Shown: positions 10,801 to 23,380 of the stretch, piece by piece | Position numbering within the stretch: the first letter of the stretch is position 1 | How the letters are laid out: each line of letters begins with the position of its first letter | Origin: Mariannaea sp. PMI_226 | Lineage: Eukaryota; Ascomycota; Sordariomycetes; Hypocreales; Nectriaceae | Assembly (NCBI GenBank): GCA_024336345.1 | Contig: JANFOG010000008.1 | Span: 1,674,001-1,738,000, forward strand | Reading direction: 5' to 3' | Length of the DNA stretch: 64,000 nucleotides | Program-made: the position numbers and the translations under genes | The notes under the pieces: model-generated | Told to the model about the DNA's origin: nothing | The model's input: only the letters and a program-made list of their open reading frames with translations | Databases searched by the model: none

Positions 10801-12397
10801 AACTTGCTGCCAGCCTAGGAGCACCTGGAGCCCACGAGAACTCGGCCGAGACGGCAGGCTATTTTAATACCGTTTATGTCGAGCCACTGTGGAACAAGTT
10901 CCAGCAACTCACCCAAGCTGAGGACTCTACCGCAGCCACCATCATTGAATCCTTCCCCTTTCATGCATACTTCTCTGATGCCCCCCAGCCCTTGTTCCCA
11001 GAAGAGGCTAGCCGAGAGCAGGTTCTGGACATCGCTCAAGGCTGCTACCATCATATCTCTAAGATCTTCTCGGAGCTGGCTGACGCTCTTCCGTTCGAGA
11101 TTCTTCGGAGGGACCGAGACAAGGCAAACTACTTGCTCACTAGTGAGGCCCGCATTGTCGCAATGACGACAACGCACGCGGCCATCCGGCGAGGCGAGAT
11201 TGCGGCTCTCAAGTTTCATTATGACAATGTTATCATGGAAGAGGCGGCCCAGATCACCGAGATTGAAACTTTTATCCCCATGGCAATGCAGACGCCTGTT
11301 GGAGGCAAGATGCCTCTCCAACGGGTGGTGCTTTGTGGTGATCATTTCCAGAACTCCCCCGTCATCCAGAGTCTGGCATTCCGACATTACGCTAATTTAG
11401 AGCAATCCCTATTCTCGAGACTCGTGAGACTTGGAGTCCCTACTGTCACCCTCGACCAACAAGGCCGTGCTCGCCCGTCTATTGCAAGCCTTTATCAGTG
11501 GCGGTACCAGAAGTTGGACAACCTCCCAGATGTGCAGAACAACCCCGAGTTTGTAAAGGCAAACCCCGGTTTCAAATTCGATTATCAGTTTATCAATGTC
11601 CCTGACTACAGGGGTCAGGGCGAATCGGAACCTACTCCTCACTTTGTACAAAACTTGGGCGAGGCAGAGTATGCTGTGGCAATTTACCAATACATGCGTC
11701 TGCTTGGATACCCAGCGGAGAAAATTAGTATCCTTACAACGTATGCTGGCCAACGAGCCCTGGTAAAGGATGTATTGAGCCATCGATGTGCTCGAAGCCC
11801 TGTGTTTGGTCTACCCAAAGCTGTTGCTACGGTCGACAAATATCAGGGCGAGCAAAATGATTGTGAGTGAATTGTGCACTCTGTACCAGTAACTATGAGA
11901 TCCCGAGTTGCTAACGGAAATTTTTAGACATCATCCTGTCCCTTACCAGGACATCGCGAGTCGGCTATCTTCGTGACGTCCGACGTATGACGGTGGCCTT
12001 GTCACGAGCACGACTTGGACTTTACATTCTAGGACGTCGAGAAGTCTTTGAAGCCTGCCCTGAGCTTCGACCTGCGTTTGACCTGCTACTACAAAGGCCA
12101 GATAAACTAATGCTCGTGACGGGAGAGCTATTCCCTACGGAGAGGGACGTAGTTGAAGGGGTTGGTGCTGTTGAGGGTGAAGTGGCAATGGAAGGCGTGG
12201 AACATCTAGGACAGTATGTGTTCGAGATGACCAACACCAAGATCAAGCAACTCCAGGCTGAGCAGGGCGATGGCGTTGTCAATGAGCCTATCCTGGAAGT
12301 CGATGAGGATGAAGAGGGTGCTGGGGAAACGTACTATGACGAAGATGATGGGAATGAAGTCGAAGCAGATATTCTTGAAGTGCGAGAAGGCGAGTAA
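7837..12397 (+). CDS. AQR: Intron-binding spliceosomal helicase Aquarius (Cwf11)
   Basis: Aquarius is an SF1 RNA helicase of the intron-binding complex that contacts the intron upstream of the branch site; in animals its loss also raises R-loops. Five exons, 7837-8126, 8191-8291, 8344-8730, 8788-11862 and 11928-12397, give 1440 aa, close to the roughly 1485 aa of human AQR. The N-terminal part is an armadillo-like helical domain with an early block like that of the family (ASNFHVLLIALIANVKRREH). A basic KKRRR linker near 10335-10355 precedes the RecA domains. Walker A GPPGTGKT is at 840-847 and motif II EEAAQ near 1077. Motifs V/VI are VDKYQGEQNDY (crossing intron 4) and VALSRARLGLYI. The C-terminus is acidic. 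The third intron (57 nt) is in frame and stop-free, but its donor and acceptor are canonical and its translation unlike the family. Confidence 0.95.
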
Positions 12398-15300
12398 GTT
12401 TCCTACGTAACGGATCAGGACAGGGGCGTACTGGAAATAGCTACAAAAACTACCTATGTATGTATTTGGATGTGAAACAAGTAGCATGTTGAAATAGGGC
12501 GCTGAATGGATGGACTATGTTTCGTCAAAATGTGCTTGAACGAGTGAAGAACATTCAACCGTCAGATCTAAGTCATGACATGCTCATGCAGTCAATCATT
12601 TCTGATAAGGGTCCCTCCCCTTCCTCCCCAGACGATATACCATGAGATGACATATTCATGGTTTGTGGTTGGGCAAACTGAACCGGGTTCATATGCGGGT
12701 GATCTGCACGCTCTTCAACCCCTGAAGGCAAGTACTTGGAGAGTGAAGAAGCAAGGTCCGTCATCCCATCAGTGATAAGGAAGATCCGGGATTGCTGGGT
12801 ACCAGGCATTCACCGAGGTGGCAGTTCAATGAAGGCAAACCAGCAAAGGGTAAATCAAGCAGGTGACCAGGGATTTTTTTAGTCAACCCAAACAGCAGCT
12901 TGGGATGATGGCATTGAGTAGCGCAAGGTGACTGTCGACACGGAACAAACGAGCCAATGAGGTGTGTTAGGAAGAGGACGTGTCATAGGGGGGTGTATGC
13001 AGGCAGCAGAGGCGGCGATGCTCGCTGGTGAGACAATGTTATGGAAGAGGAATGATTCACAACTTGAATGCTTTAATTAGGGATGATCTGGGCGGCAGTT
13101 TCATCCAGCATGTACATTGTTATGTATTTTCCGGAAGATCTAGCGAGATCGTTCACACACTGCAAATACGTAAAACAAATTTTTACGACCTTGGGGATTT
13201 TATTTAGTAATAACTCGTGCAGTGCACTGCTACCATGCCTGTATCAGAAAACGAATCCTCCAAGAGAGACGGCTGTTCGACCTTTGTGACAGTTTCGTGG
13301 TAAGGCAACTCCAAGTACTGCCACGCAAGGGGCGGAGTAACTTGGGGCACATGCAATTTGCCGTGATGCACGGCAGTTATTGGCCAATAGGAATAGGCAT
13401 GGCAGCTGGATGGCACTCGGCGGAGAGAAGAGAGCGAGGGTAAAGTGCCTTGGCTGTCCTCGGAAGGGAAAAAAAACAAAACAAAGAGTAATGAAAAAGA
13501 GGGAGAGAAAGAGTCTGAGCATATTACTCGTTCGTGGATTGGGTTATCTATCTGCAAGGTCCGCCGATGTTATGCAAGCACAGCAAACACTAAAATCCAA
13601 TGAGGCGAACTTGGTTCTGAGGCATCCTTTGGGGGGGAGAACGTATGAAGACGGGTGCCTAGGGCAGTCTTGGGTATGAAAGGAGGATTTTGAAAGTGGC
13701 GGTGTCTATGTTTTGCTGACGAGGAGTCAATTTGACAAGAATCGTTGTCATACAGGGTCACCGGGTCGGGCATTATGACAACTTACAAGTTTCATGTTCG
13801 TGATGGCGACGGCGGTTACGTGGCGATGCTCTTCGAACGGAAGGCTTACTAGTTCAGTATCAGTTTTATTATTGAAGCATGGAGTAGTGTAGCAAGACCT
13901 GGGAGATATTTTTGACTACTTTTGATTTATTAGTTTAGCTGTATGCAGCACCCAAAAAAACCTATGTAATTATCTTGTAGGGTAGAGGGAGTCCCAGTTC
14001 TACTACCAAGAGTCCGCCGCTCCGGCAGCCTCGATGCTCATACAAGTTGGTCCCTTCATCTAGCCAGCTATCCCAGTATCTACATAGTAGATATGTGATG
14101 CAAATAATCGACTGGTCTAGGATCACAGTCACCAATCAATTCAACTGATAAAAGAAGAAGGTCACGGGTCATTTTGTTGACAAGCAAGCCAATGGCCAAC
14201 CCTGCAGCGGAGATAAGTGAATGTGCCGTAGAGTCCGTCTTGAGTAGAAGAAAAACTAAAACAGCATCCAAATGAGAGCCCGGTTGATAGGTTTTTCAGC
14301 TATAAAAATCCAAAACTTAGATTATATATAATTTCTCAAATATTTCGAGGCTTCTTGCAATGAGGAGGGAAGTTACAGCATGAGACTCGCATCATCTACA
14401 TGTACTGTTGATCGGTATATCTGAGCCAAATGCTGAATCGGTCCCACCCCCAATTTAAGGTGTAAAGGTACCGATCAGAGGGGATGTGACATTCCCAATC
14501 AAGACCTCTTATTTGTCATTGATCAAAGGATATCCCTGGAATCAAGTAGACAGCAGCAAGGCAGCGGAGAAGCTGAAAAAAAAAAACCGAAACAAAGAAA
14601 GGCAGCAGAGTATCGCGTAACTCAGTTATGCATGTAGTAATTAGTGTGCTCGCTGAGGCGAACATTTTTTTGTGGGTGTTCGATAACCTTAGTGCCAGTA
14701 CTGTCACTGCCGCGTAGTAGACTACTATACGTACAACACAGTACATAGTACAATAATACTCTGACGCAAGTCTTCCAGGCTGTATGCATCAGCCGTTGCT
14801 TTGGGCATGCATATCCAGCCAGCAGGGAACTTTGTGGAGCCCTATTTGCTTGCTCAGGGTTCAGATGAAGGATTTGATCATTGGGTCCAGCAAGAAAGGC
14901 AGGTTGATCTGGTTGAAAGTGGTTTGCCTGGAGATGGGCTGATACTAGCCTTGAGGTTGACGACAGTGCCTGAATAGCCTGAAAGCTGGTGACAAAACAG
15001 ATGCAAGTGAGCCACAAAGATGTGAGTCACGCTGTGGCGTGGGTGCAGGATAACGTGATTCGGAAGACGGAGAGAGGGGAAGGAAAAGAGAGACGAGACA
15101 AGTCCTTATTCCTTCATTGGTTAGGGTGCCTTTCGAGACAAGGGCGTGGCTGATAAAAATGGGAGGCGATGTACGGATACAGAGTAAAATGGCACTGTTG
15201 CTTGGTGGGCAGAGTACATAGTTGGTAGGCTGAAGGCGGAGAAAAGCGAGCATCAACCACCAACCATTGTCACTTGATCAATAAAATAGACTAATGCACT

Positions 15301-17772
15301 GGGAGGCCATGTACAGCCTGCCTGCACATGGGGAGATGTGGTGGTGGTGATGGTGATAATGATGATGATAAATCCGACTGGAGCCGTCGAAACCGCTGGG
15401 ACGAAGGAGAACAGAATCAATAGATTCACAAACCCCCACATATGTATGAACATGGTCAACGCAAGTAATAAGGCATGGTAATGCAGCAGAGAACCTCACC
15501 ACCCAATACAGTAATAATGATCTTTTCTGGGACTCTCAAGACGCAAGTAATCCTGGGGGGTCCTGCATGGGCATCAACTATCTCGTTCTTGTGCATAATT
15601 GCGAGCCTACGAACAACATCGTAGTACATACTATGCAGCAATCCTCTCTCTCCTCAATACATACGTTCTCACCACCCCTACCGTCTGTCTCGTATGAAAA
15701 AAAAAAAAGAGGACGCCAGGGCCAGATTCGGGTGTGTGCATGCGCTCCCTATCTCTCATCATCTCGAGTACTGTAGATGAGCGAGTCCCCTGTTCTATTT
15801 TCAATCTATACCTGACAGTAGCAAGTTCCTGGTCTCATAATAGGTAATTAACCAAGCTGCCAAGTCCGGAGTTCAGCGATTTGTCTTCCTGTTATCAGCC
15901 TACAACACACTATCGCCCAACCACCGTCAACGATGCACACTATTCTGTAGTCTGAACCGTACAGTGTGGAAGACTCCCACCCAGCACGTAGGTAGGCAGG
16001 GTAGCACATGATGACACAAATACGGCGCAAGGCAACTGAGCAGTGATGACCGGGAGGTGGCATCCCGCGGGCACCACCACAACGAAAGACTTTTGGACCG
16101 ACGATGACCGTCGTCACGTTTCCAGGTGCATCCGTCGATTACATCACCGTCTTTCCCCACGCCATCGTCTTTTGCAGAAAGTCGGCAAAACGTCAATGGC
16201 CTTCGAAAACTTGCCATTCAAAAAGCACCGAAAGAGAACAGCCGTAATTACGTTGATCTCCGTGTACCATCACCCACACACGGGGGGGGAGGGGTTGCTC
16301 TGACAAGGGACAAGGTTCCCTGCTGAAGATCGCTAATCACAGAGACCCGGGGGGATGGGTAATAACTAAATCATTACTTGATTACCTACTCAACTGCGGC
16401 ATTGCTACGCACCAAAATAGACCTTACTTTGCTTGCCGACAGCACCCAACACCTAGCAATGTACAGTACGAAGTGTAATCTGTACGGCAAACCGAGTCCA
16501 GGTCTCGTACAAGGATTTTTTTTTTTCTCTTCCCCATTCCACCCCCAAGGAACATATTTTCTGCGACTCTTTTTTTTTGTTGAATGGATGTGAACAGAAA
16601 AAAGAGGGAACATTGTGTTATACTCTGGCGGCGCATGTGAATAATGAGTACCTTAGGTTAAGCGGCGCACCAGTGGTCAATCACTAACAGGCATTACAAC
16701 TCGATTTCACAAATCACAATGCACAAAGCAAACTGTGAAGATCGCTTTATGTCGGTCATTGACAGCAGTTTGTCTTATGAGATTCACTAGCTCGGCATTG
16801 TTTGTTTCATTGATTGCATCACCCTTTTGTCCGCTATCTTGGTGGTTGTTTTTTTGCCTCATCTTGTCTGTGGACTGTGGAAGAAAAAAAAGAAAGAAAA
16901 AAGAAAAAAAAAGAAGAGGACAGCTCAGTCCCGCCCACTTGGGTTCCAACTCACATTATGCTGATACAACTCCATACAGTACACATCTAGGTGGTATTTT
17001 ATGGCTGCCACGCCGAGTGGGGACTCGTTGCAATATGTACTTTGAGATAGGTATCATACTAGCGTGCCCTCATCCGCGGGGATTGACGTAGCAACCGAAT
17101 GGTCCCTTGTGGCCTTGTGGGCATATGGGATGGAGACATATTGCCTACATAACAGTAGTTGGGTACTTTCATAGTGCAGACTTACGTACTTATCTTAGAT
17201 ACCTGGGGGAGTTAATACTCTGTCCGAGGTGCTAATTAAAGTGCGGATGTACTCCAAACTATTTCCATTGGTAAGTCTGCCTGTCACCTGTCTGTCACCT
17301 GTCTCACGGCTCCGTTTGTCAATAAAGATGGAAAATTGGTGTGCCAATGAATTCTTATTCTATTCTGCTGAATGCACCCTGCAAACAGGTAGTTGAGAAA
17401 ACATACACACCCATGTTGGCACTCCATATTACAAAGCTGCATTTCGAGAAAGAAAAAAAGTTCCACGAAGGAAGGAGCCAAAAAAAAAAAGAAAAAAAAA
17501 AAACACACCAAAAACCCCATCTCTCCAACTCCCTTAATACAGTATGTACTAAGTCGGTACGTAGGTGACTACTATGTCCGACTGGTAGGTCTAGAGGTAG
17601 GTAAAGGTATGCACAAGTAAAGCAAAGTTAGGCACGCAACTCCAGTGCAAAACGGTACCCTTTTTTACCCGAAGCAAGAGAGACCAAAGAGATTCATCGG
17701 TGCCAGTCGCATTTTGGGTTGGCCATGGTGGGATGGCCCTAGAAGACCCACAATGTATCTATCTACAGTATG
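12398..17772. other. Long gene-poor region between Aquarius and eIF4G
   Basis: About 5.4 kb without a recognisable gene. Both strands hold only short open frames, with low-complexity or hydrophobic translations and no codon pattern like the flanking genes. The sequence has many A or T homopolymers, AGGTA/TACCT words and a repeated TGTCACC block near 17280-17310. It could hold a non-coding transcript or distant regulatory DNA, but nothing in it supports a specific call. Confidence 0.5.
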
Positions 17773-18556
17773 AATCACGTATTCAGACGCCATTATACTG
17801 TGTCTCACTGCACAGGAACAAAGATTTCACACTGTACGAATTCTCTGATCCAGAACGGTGACGGTAACCTCAGTATCGGACAGTGACGGGCAGTTGGCAG
17901 ACAGCCCTGACCACCAAGCCCTGGGGCACTCTTTTCCATCGGCGCACACCCCCCTCCCTCCTCCCTCGCCCCTTCCCGCCCATATCAATCCTGCTGCCCA
18001 AAATTTTTTTGCCGACTCCTTCTGAAATCCTCACCACTTCAACTAACCTCCCTGGTCCGGTGGAAATTCTTCTTACCCGACCCCATTTCCATTTGCATCG
18101 GCATTGGAAACTTCCTCTGTGTCTTTGAACACCAGCAGGACTATCTCCCCTCAGGTTCTTTTAAGTTCCCTCCTTTCGACGCCGTCGCGCCGTATCGTAG
18201 CCTGTCTCAGACGCCTGCGATCGCCTCCTGCGGCCTCGATTCTTTTCACTCCTTGATTTTTTCACCCAGTCTTTGTACGGCTTGCCTCGACTTGATCGTC
18301 GAGCAACCTCATCGACCGCCCGTCGCTCTCCGTCGCGCATTTCTACTTGTCGGCCCCGCTGCGTTTTCGGACATCTTTGACTTTTAGTCGTTGTTCGTCT
18401 CGCCTCACCCCGCTCGAGTCTTTTCGAAAAAAAAAAAAAACGGCCCTCGACGCCCTCGGTTTTTTTTTTTCGAAAACTTCAACCACATTCTTCCCCCTTC
18501 TTCTTCGACGCTCATAATACCACTTCTCCCCATCGCGAACGACCCGAGTTCCCCTT
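17773..18556 (+). promoter_or_regulatory. AUG-free pyrimidine-rich leader/promoter of eIF4G
   Basis: From the last upstream ATG (17770) to the eIF4G start (18557) there is no ATG on the plus strand in 784 nt, where about a dozen are expected by chance. The sequence is rich in CCCTCC, TTTTT and TTCTTC tracts, typical of fungal housekeeping leaders. This suggests that much of it is transcribed as 5' UTR. The exact start site is not visible. Confidence 0.55.
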
Positions 18557-21500
18557 ATGACGTCGCCTGCCAACCAGCAGAACCCCATCCCGGCGACAAA
18601 CACCTCTGCGACTGCGGCAAGTTCTTATGCCTCTGCTGCAGGTGCGCCTAAGAAACCCGCTCAGGCGCCTGTAGTCGCCGCTGGTTCTCAGCCTCCCATC
18701 GTGGTAGGTGCATCGTCGTCTTCGACGCAGAATGCAAAGGGCGCTTCATCGTCTCCTGTGAACGGCAAACCCGTCGTCACCCCCGCTGTCCCAGCCGTCC
18801 GAAGCGGCTCCAACTTGAACGGTTCCGACCACACCCGCAAAAGCTCCGTCACCATGGCTGCCAACGGCCCCAACAGCTTTGTTGCCAACGGTGGCCCCGT
18901 CGGAAATGCCAAATCTCAGATCCAGTTTGGCTTCAACTCTCCTTCCGTGGCTCACAGTTCGCCTCAGCCTGGCAACACAGCTCCCATTCCTATTCCTGGT
19001 GCTGCTGTCCCCGGAATCCCCTCACCCGCCCACTCCCCTTCTCCCATCCCTCAGCCATCTGCCAGCGGCGGCCGTCCTCCTTCCGGTCTGCAAGCTAGTG
19101 GGCAGATGACTTTCGGTAGTCTCAGTAGCGATGGCGAGGTATGTTACTTTTTTTTTCTCAATTCGTCACAGCCTTGGTCGGCTTCGCCTCATCCTCTGGA
19201 ATTGGACACTGACCTCGTTTTTTTTTTTTTGCAGCGTCATATGAGACAGGGTACTGTCCCTCCCAACCCCAACTCACAGCACAACGCCCACTTCCGACGC
19301 GAGTCTGGCCACTCTGCCCAGGGCGATAATGCTGCTGGTGCCGGTCGAGGTAACTTCCAGCCTCAGGGAGGCCGTGGACGTGGTGGCTTCAACCCCAACT
19401 ATAACCAGCAGATGGGATACCCCCCTAACAACCAGTTCCGTAACGGTCCCGGACAGGGTCGAGGCATGCCTCCTTCATTCACTCCTCAGCCTCGAAACAT
19501 GCCCTATCCTAACTCGCCTCAACCGACTCGAAGCCCCGCTCTCGTACCATCGATGCCAAACACCCCCAACATGGCTCCTGCTAGCATGCAGCCGAATATG
19601 ACGATGCAAACACCGCCCCAGTACCACTACCCGCCTCCTATGGCTCCTCAGCATCAACAAGTACAGTTCCCCTTTCTTCCTCATACTCAGTGTGAAAAAA
19701 TGTCTTTCAAACCCCTCAAAAAGAACAAAAATCGACGTGAGATGGAAAAAGCGCTTCAAGCGGGGCGCACACAAAACTCCACCACGAAAGAAATGTTGTT
19801 CGGAAACGACCTCAGCCAGCGCCAGCGTCGTTCCAGTAAACAATTGGACCAGCCTTGGAGCGAGCGAGATGTCAATATCACTCGCCCACCAGCTCAACCT
19901 GCCAACAAGGTGGTCACTGAACAAGTCCCTTTGACGGGCAACCCACCACCACCCCAAATCAACTCGCGCTGTTTTGATCTTTCGCCGGAGCACGGCTGGT
20001 ACGATTACATGCTAACTTTAAAACCCCAGAACTACGGTTACCCCCCTCAGCCTCAGGTTGACGGTTACGGACGACCCATGTCGATGCCCTACGGCTACAA
20101 CAACATGCCCTATATGGGTCCTCCTCAGACTAACTCTCCAGGTTACACCCAGAACTTCGTTCCTCCTTACCATCAGCAGAGCCACAGCATGTCGAGGACT
20201 TCCTCGCAACAGGAGAGACCTTCAAGTGCAAACCCCCAGAACCAGCCGGTTATTGTTTCCTCGACTCCTCAGCCACAAAATGCCCAACCCAAGCCTGCCT
20301 CGAATAACAACAACTTTGTTAGGCCCAAGAAGAGTGCCGCAATCCAGATCAAGAATCTTGCAGGCGAGGTCGTTGATACCTCAGCGTTCAAGGCACCTGC
20401 CTCCCCCTCCCCTAGCACTTCCCAGTCTAAGACTCCTCCTGTCGTAACTTCGACACCTACCCCTCCCCCTAAGTCCTCTCTCCCTGCTCATGGCCGCACT
20501 GACAGCCATGTTACCCCCAAGACTGCCAAGGAGATCCAGGATGAGCTGAAGGAGAAGATCAAGCAGGCCACCCAGGCGCCCCAGCTAGCTGCCGAAGAAA
20601 AGGCTAGAAAGGAGAAGGAGGAGGCTGCTAAGGCTGCTGCTGCTGCTGCTCAGGCTGCTGAGAAACCCACCACCACCGAAACCAAGGCTGAACCTACTCC
20701 TGTCAAGGTTGAGGAGGAGAAGGTAGCAGCAGTAGTTGAGGAGCCAAAGAAGGAGGAGGAGCCAGCTAAGACTGAGGAGAAGGCTGCAGAACCCGCTAAG
20801 CCCGAACCCAGCAAGGAGAGCGAGGAAGATGAGATGGAAAGAATCATCCGTGAGATGGAGGAGGAAGATGCTCGACGTGAGGCTGCCGAGGAAGAGCACC
20901 GCCAGAAGCGTGAGGCTGAGAAGGCTGCTGCTAAGGTCCAAGCCGAGGAGGATCGCAAGAAGAACGCTGCTGACGAGGATCGAAAGCTTCGCGAGCAAGA
21001 GCGTGAGATGGAGCGTCTCGAGGAGGAGAAGGAGAAGCGACGCCAACAGGCTGACTCAAGCGGCAAGGCCATGTCTGTCGCTGATGCTCTCGCCGCCGCT
21101 CGCTCCGGCAACCTTCCCAAGGAGAGTGAGAAGGTCGAGTCTGTTACCGACAAGCTTGCTAGCATGAAGATTGGTGACAAGCCCTCATCTCCGGCCGCTG
21201 AGCAGAAAGCTACCACTGCCGAGAAGCGAGGCGCTAAGCCCGCTGCTCTCAACCTGGCTCCCCTTAACACCAAGCCTGTTGAGCCTCCCCAGCCCAGCGC
21301 TGCTCTGCAGTCCCTCAAGTCCGCTCGCTTCCTCAAGGTTATCGATCAAGATATCTATCCTGAAGGCATCAAGTCCCCTAACCCGGCCCTGAATGCTGCT
21401 GTGACCAAGAAGGGCAAGACCTTCCGATATGATGCCAACTTCCTGCTCCAGTTCCAGAAGGTCTTCACCGAGCAGCCATCGCTGGAGTTTCACCAGCAGG

Positions 21501-23380
21501 TCAAGTCTCTTATTGGCGACAACGATGGTGGTCGATCTGCTGGTGGCCGATCGGCAACCCCCCGACAAGCCAGCTCGCGCGGTGGTTTCCCAATGGGCTC
21601 CTTCGGTGCACCCCCAGGCCGAACCCTCCCCCCCGGCTCTACCTCTATGGAACGCTTCAATGCTTCTAACCAATCTCGACCTCCTATCAACCCCATGGCT
21701 TCCTTCCAGCGACCTGGAGGTGCTTTCCCCGCAGGTGGCAACATGGGATCTCGCACATCTTCCCAGGGTAATCTGCCCAACTCTCCCCGAACTGGTAGCC
21801 GCTCCACCCGCGGCAGGTCACGCAACGACTTTGCTGCCAAGGAGGCCCAGGCCGCTAAGAACATGCCCTTGACTGCTGGCCAGGAGGTCCAGCCCATCGC
21901 TGTCACCTCCAATGGCTGGAAGCCCACCAGCTTGGGCAAGGGTCCCACTCAAGTGGCCGGCTACTTGGATCCTGAGATGGTCCAGAGAAAGGTCAAGGCT
22001 GCTCTCAACAAGATGACACCCGAGAAGTTTGACAGAATCGCCGGTCAGATCTTGGAAATTGCTTCCCAGTCCAAGGATGAATCTGATGGCCGAACTCTCC
22101 GCCAGGTCATTCAGCTTACCTTTGAGAAGGCTACTGACGAAGCTCACTGGGCTTCCATGTACGCCAAGTTCTGCAAGCGCATGTTGGAGACTATGAGCCC
22201 AGATGTCCGTGACGAACGAATCAAGGACAAGAACGGCAACGTTGTCAGTGGTGGAAACCTCTTCCGAAAGTATCTCCTCAACAGATGTCAGGAGGAGTTT
22301 GAACGTGGCTGGACCACCCACCTCCCTCAGGAACCCGGCGCCGAAGGTGAAGCTAAGCCTGACGAGAGCAAGCCTGGTGAGGCAGCTCTTATGTCTGACG
22401 AGTACTACGTCGCCGCGGCTGCCAAGCGACGTGGTCTCGGTCTCGTTCAGTTCATTGGTGAGCTTTACAAGCTGGGCATGCTTACTGAGCGTATCATGCA
22501 CGAATGTGTGCACAAGCTCGTCGACTATAAGGGGGTACCTGATGAGACTGAGATTGAGTCGCTCAGCAAGCTGCTCCGAACCATTGGTGCCAACCTGGAT
22601 GCTACCGAGAAGGGTCGCCCTCTGATGGATGCTTACTTCCAGCGTATCCAGACCATGGTTGACATGCCTGACCTCCAGAGCCGAATGAAGTTTATGCTCA
22701 TGGATGTCATTGATCTTCGAAGATCCAACTGGCATTCCAAGGAAGCCAACAAGGGACCCAAGACTCTCGAAGAGGTTCGAGTCGAGGTATGTTTACAAAC
22801 GTTAAGCGCATTCTAAAGTAAGGGACATAGACTAACTGATATCGATAGGCTGAGGCTGCCCAAGCTGCCAAGGCTCAGGAATCTGCCCGAGGTAACTCTT
22901 CCCGAGGTGGTCGTCCTCCTGCTGGACGGGGTGATGCCCGCAACTTCTCCGCCGGCTATGCCCAGCAGACCAGCAACCAGGTTGGCATGGACGATCTGCG
23001 CCGACTCAAGGGATCTGCCAACCGAACCTCGAGTGGCAACATCTCTCTGGGACCTACCTCGATGTTCTCGTCCCGCAGCCACAGTGGGCGGCGTCTGGGC
23101 CCTGGTGGCTCTCTTGGCCGCCCTGGCGAGGACTCTGGTGCCTCCTCCCGCACTGGTACCCCTCCCACACGCGAGAACACCTCGCACTCCAATGCTTTTA
23201 GGTAAGTTTAATCCGATGCGTCTTTTTTTTTCGTGTCGTGTTTACAACGGTATAACTAACATGTAAAATAGCTTGCTTGCAAACATGGACACGGATCACC
23301 CGGCTTCCCCCCCGTCTACTTCCGTCTCACCAGCTTTGGCCAAGGTCGTTCCCGACAGTGACAAGAAAGATAACGAGTAA
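18557..23380 (+). CDS. TIF4631: Translation initiation factor eIF4G (eIF4F scaffold)
   Basis: eIF4G links cap-bound eIF4E, the helicase eIF4A and poly(A)-binding protein to recruit the 43S complex. Five exons, 18557-19138, 19235-19660, 20030-22786, 22849-23201 and 23272-23380, give 1408 aa. The N-terminal 600 residues are Pro/Gln/Asn/Ser-rich and disordered. A charged Glu/Lys coiled-coil-like segment follows, then the eIF4E-binding motif YDANFLL (803-809, Y-x4-L-phi). The MIF4G domain covers about 990-1235, with IIQ-type helices seen as TLRQVIQLTFEKA and LVQFIGELYKLGML. An Arg/Gly/Ser-rich C-terminus ends the protein; there is no MA3 domain, as in yeast. Introns 1 (96 nt) and 2 (369 nt) are both in frame and stop-free. 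Intron 1 translates as hydrophobic junk; intron 2 is a possible retained segment. The first ATG has C at -3. Confidence 0.94.

Noticed and set aside
14080..17620. Short open frames in the 12.4-17.8 kb region as small genes
   Set aside because: All are under about 135 codons, low in complexity, and lack introns, leaders or family motifs.
19139..19234. First eIF4G intron as coding sequence (in frame, stop-free)
   Set aside because: It translates to poly-Phe/hydrophobic sequence out of character with the flanks and has a strong GTATGT donor and T-run-GCAG acceptor.
20585..21336. Leu/Ser-rich antisense frames over the eIF4G charged segment
   Set aside because: They are the complement of Glu/Lys-rich codons, hence the artificial Leu/Ser richness.
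21818..22735. 305-codon antisense open frame over the eIF4G MIF4G domain
   Set aside because: Shadow of a biased coding exon; the sense strand has a clear conserved domain.
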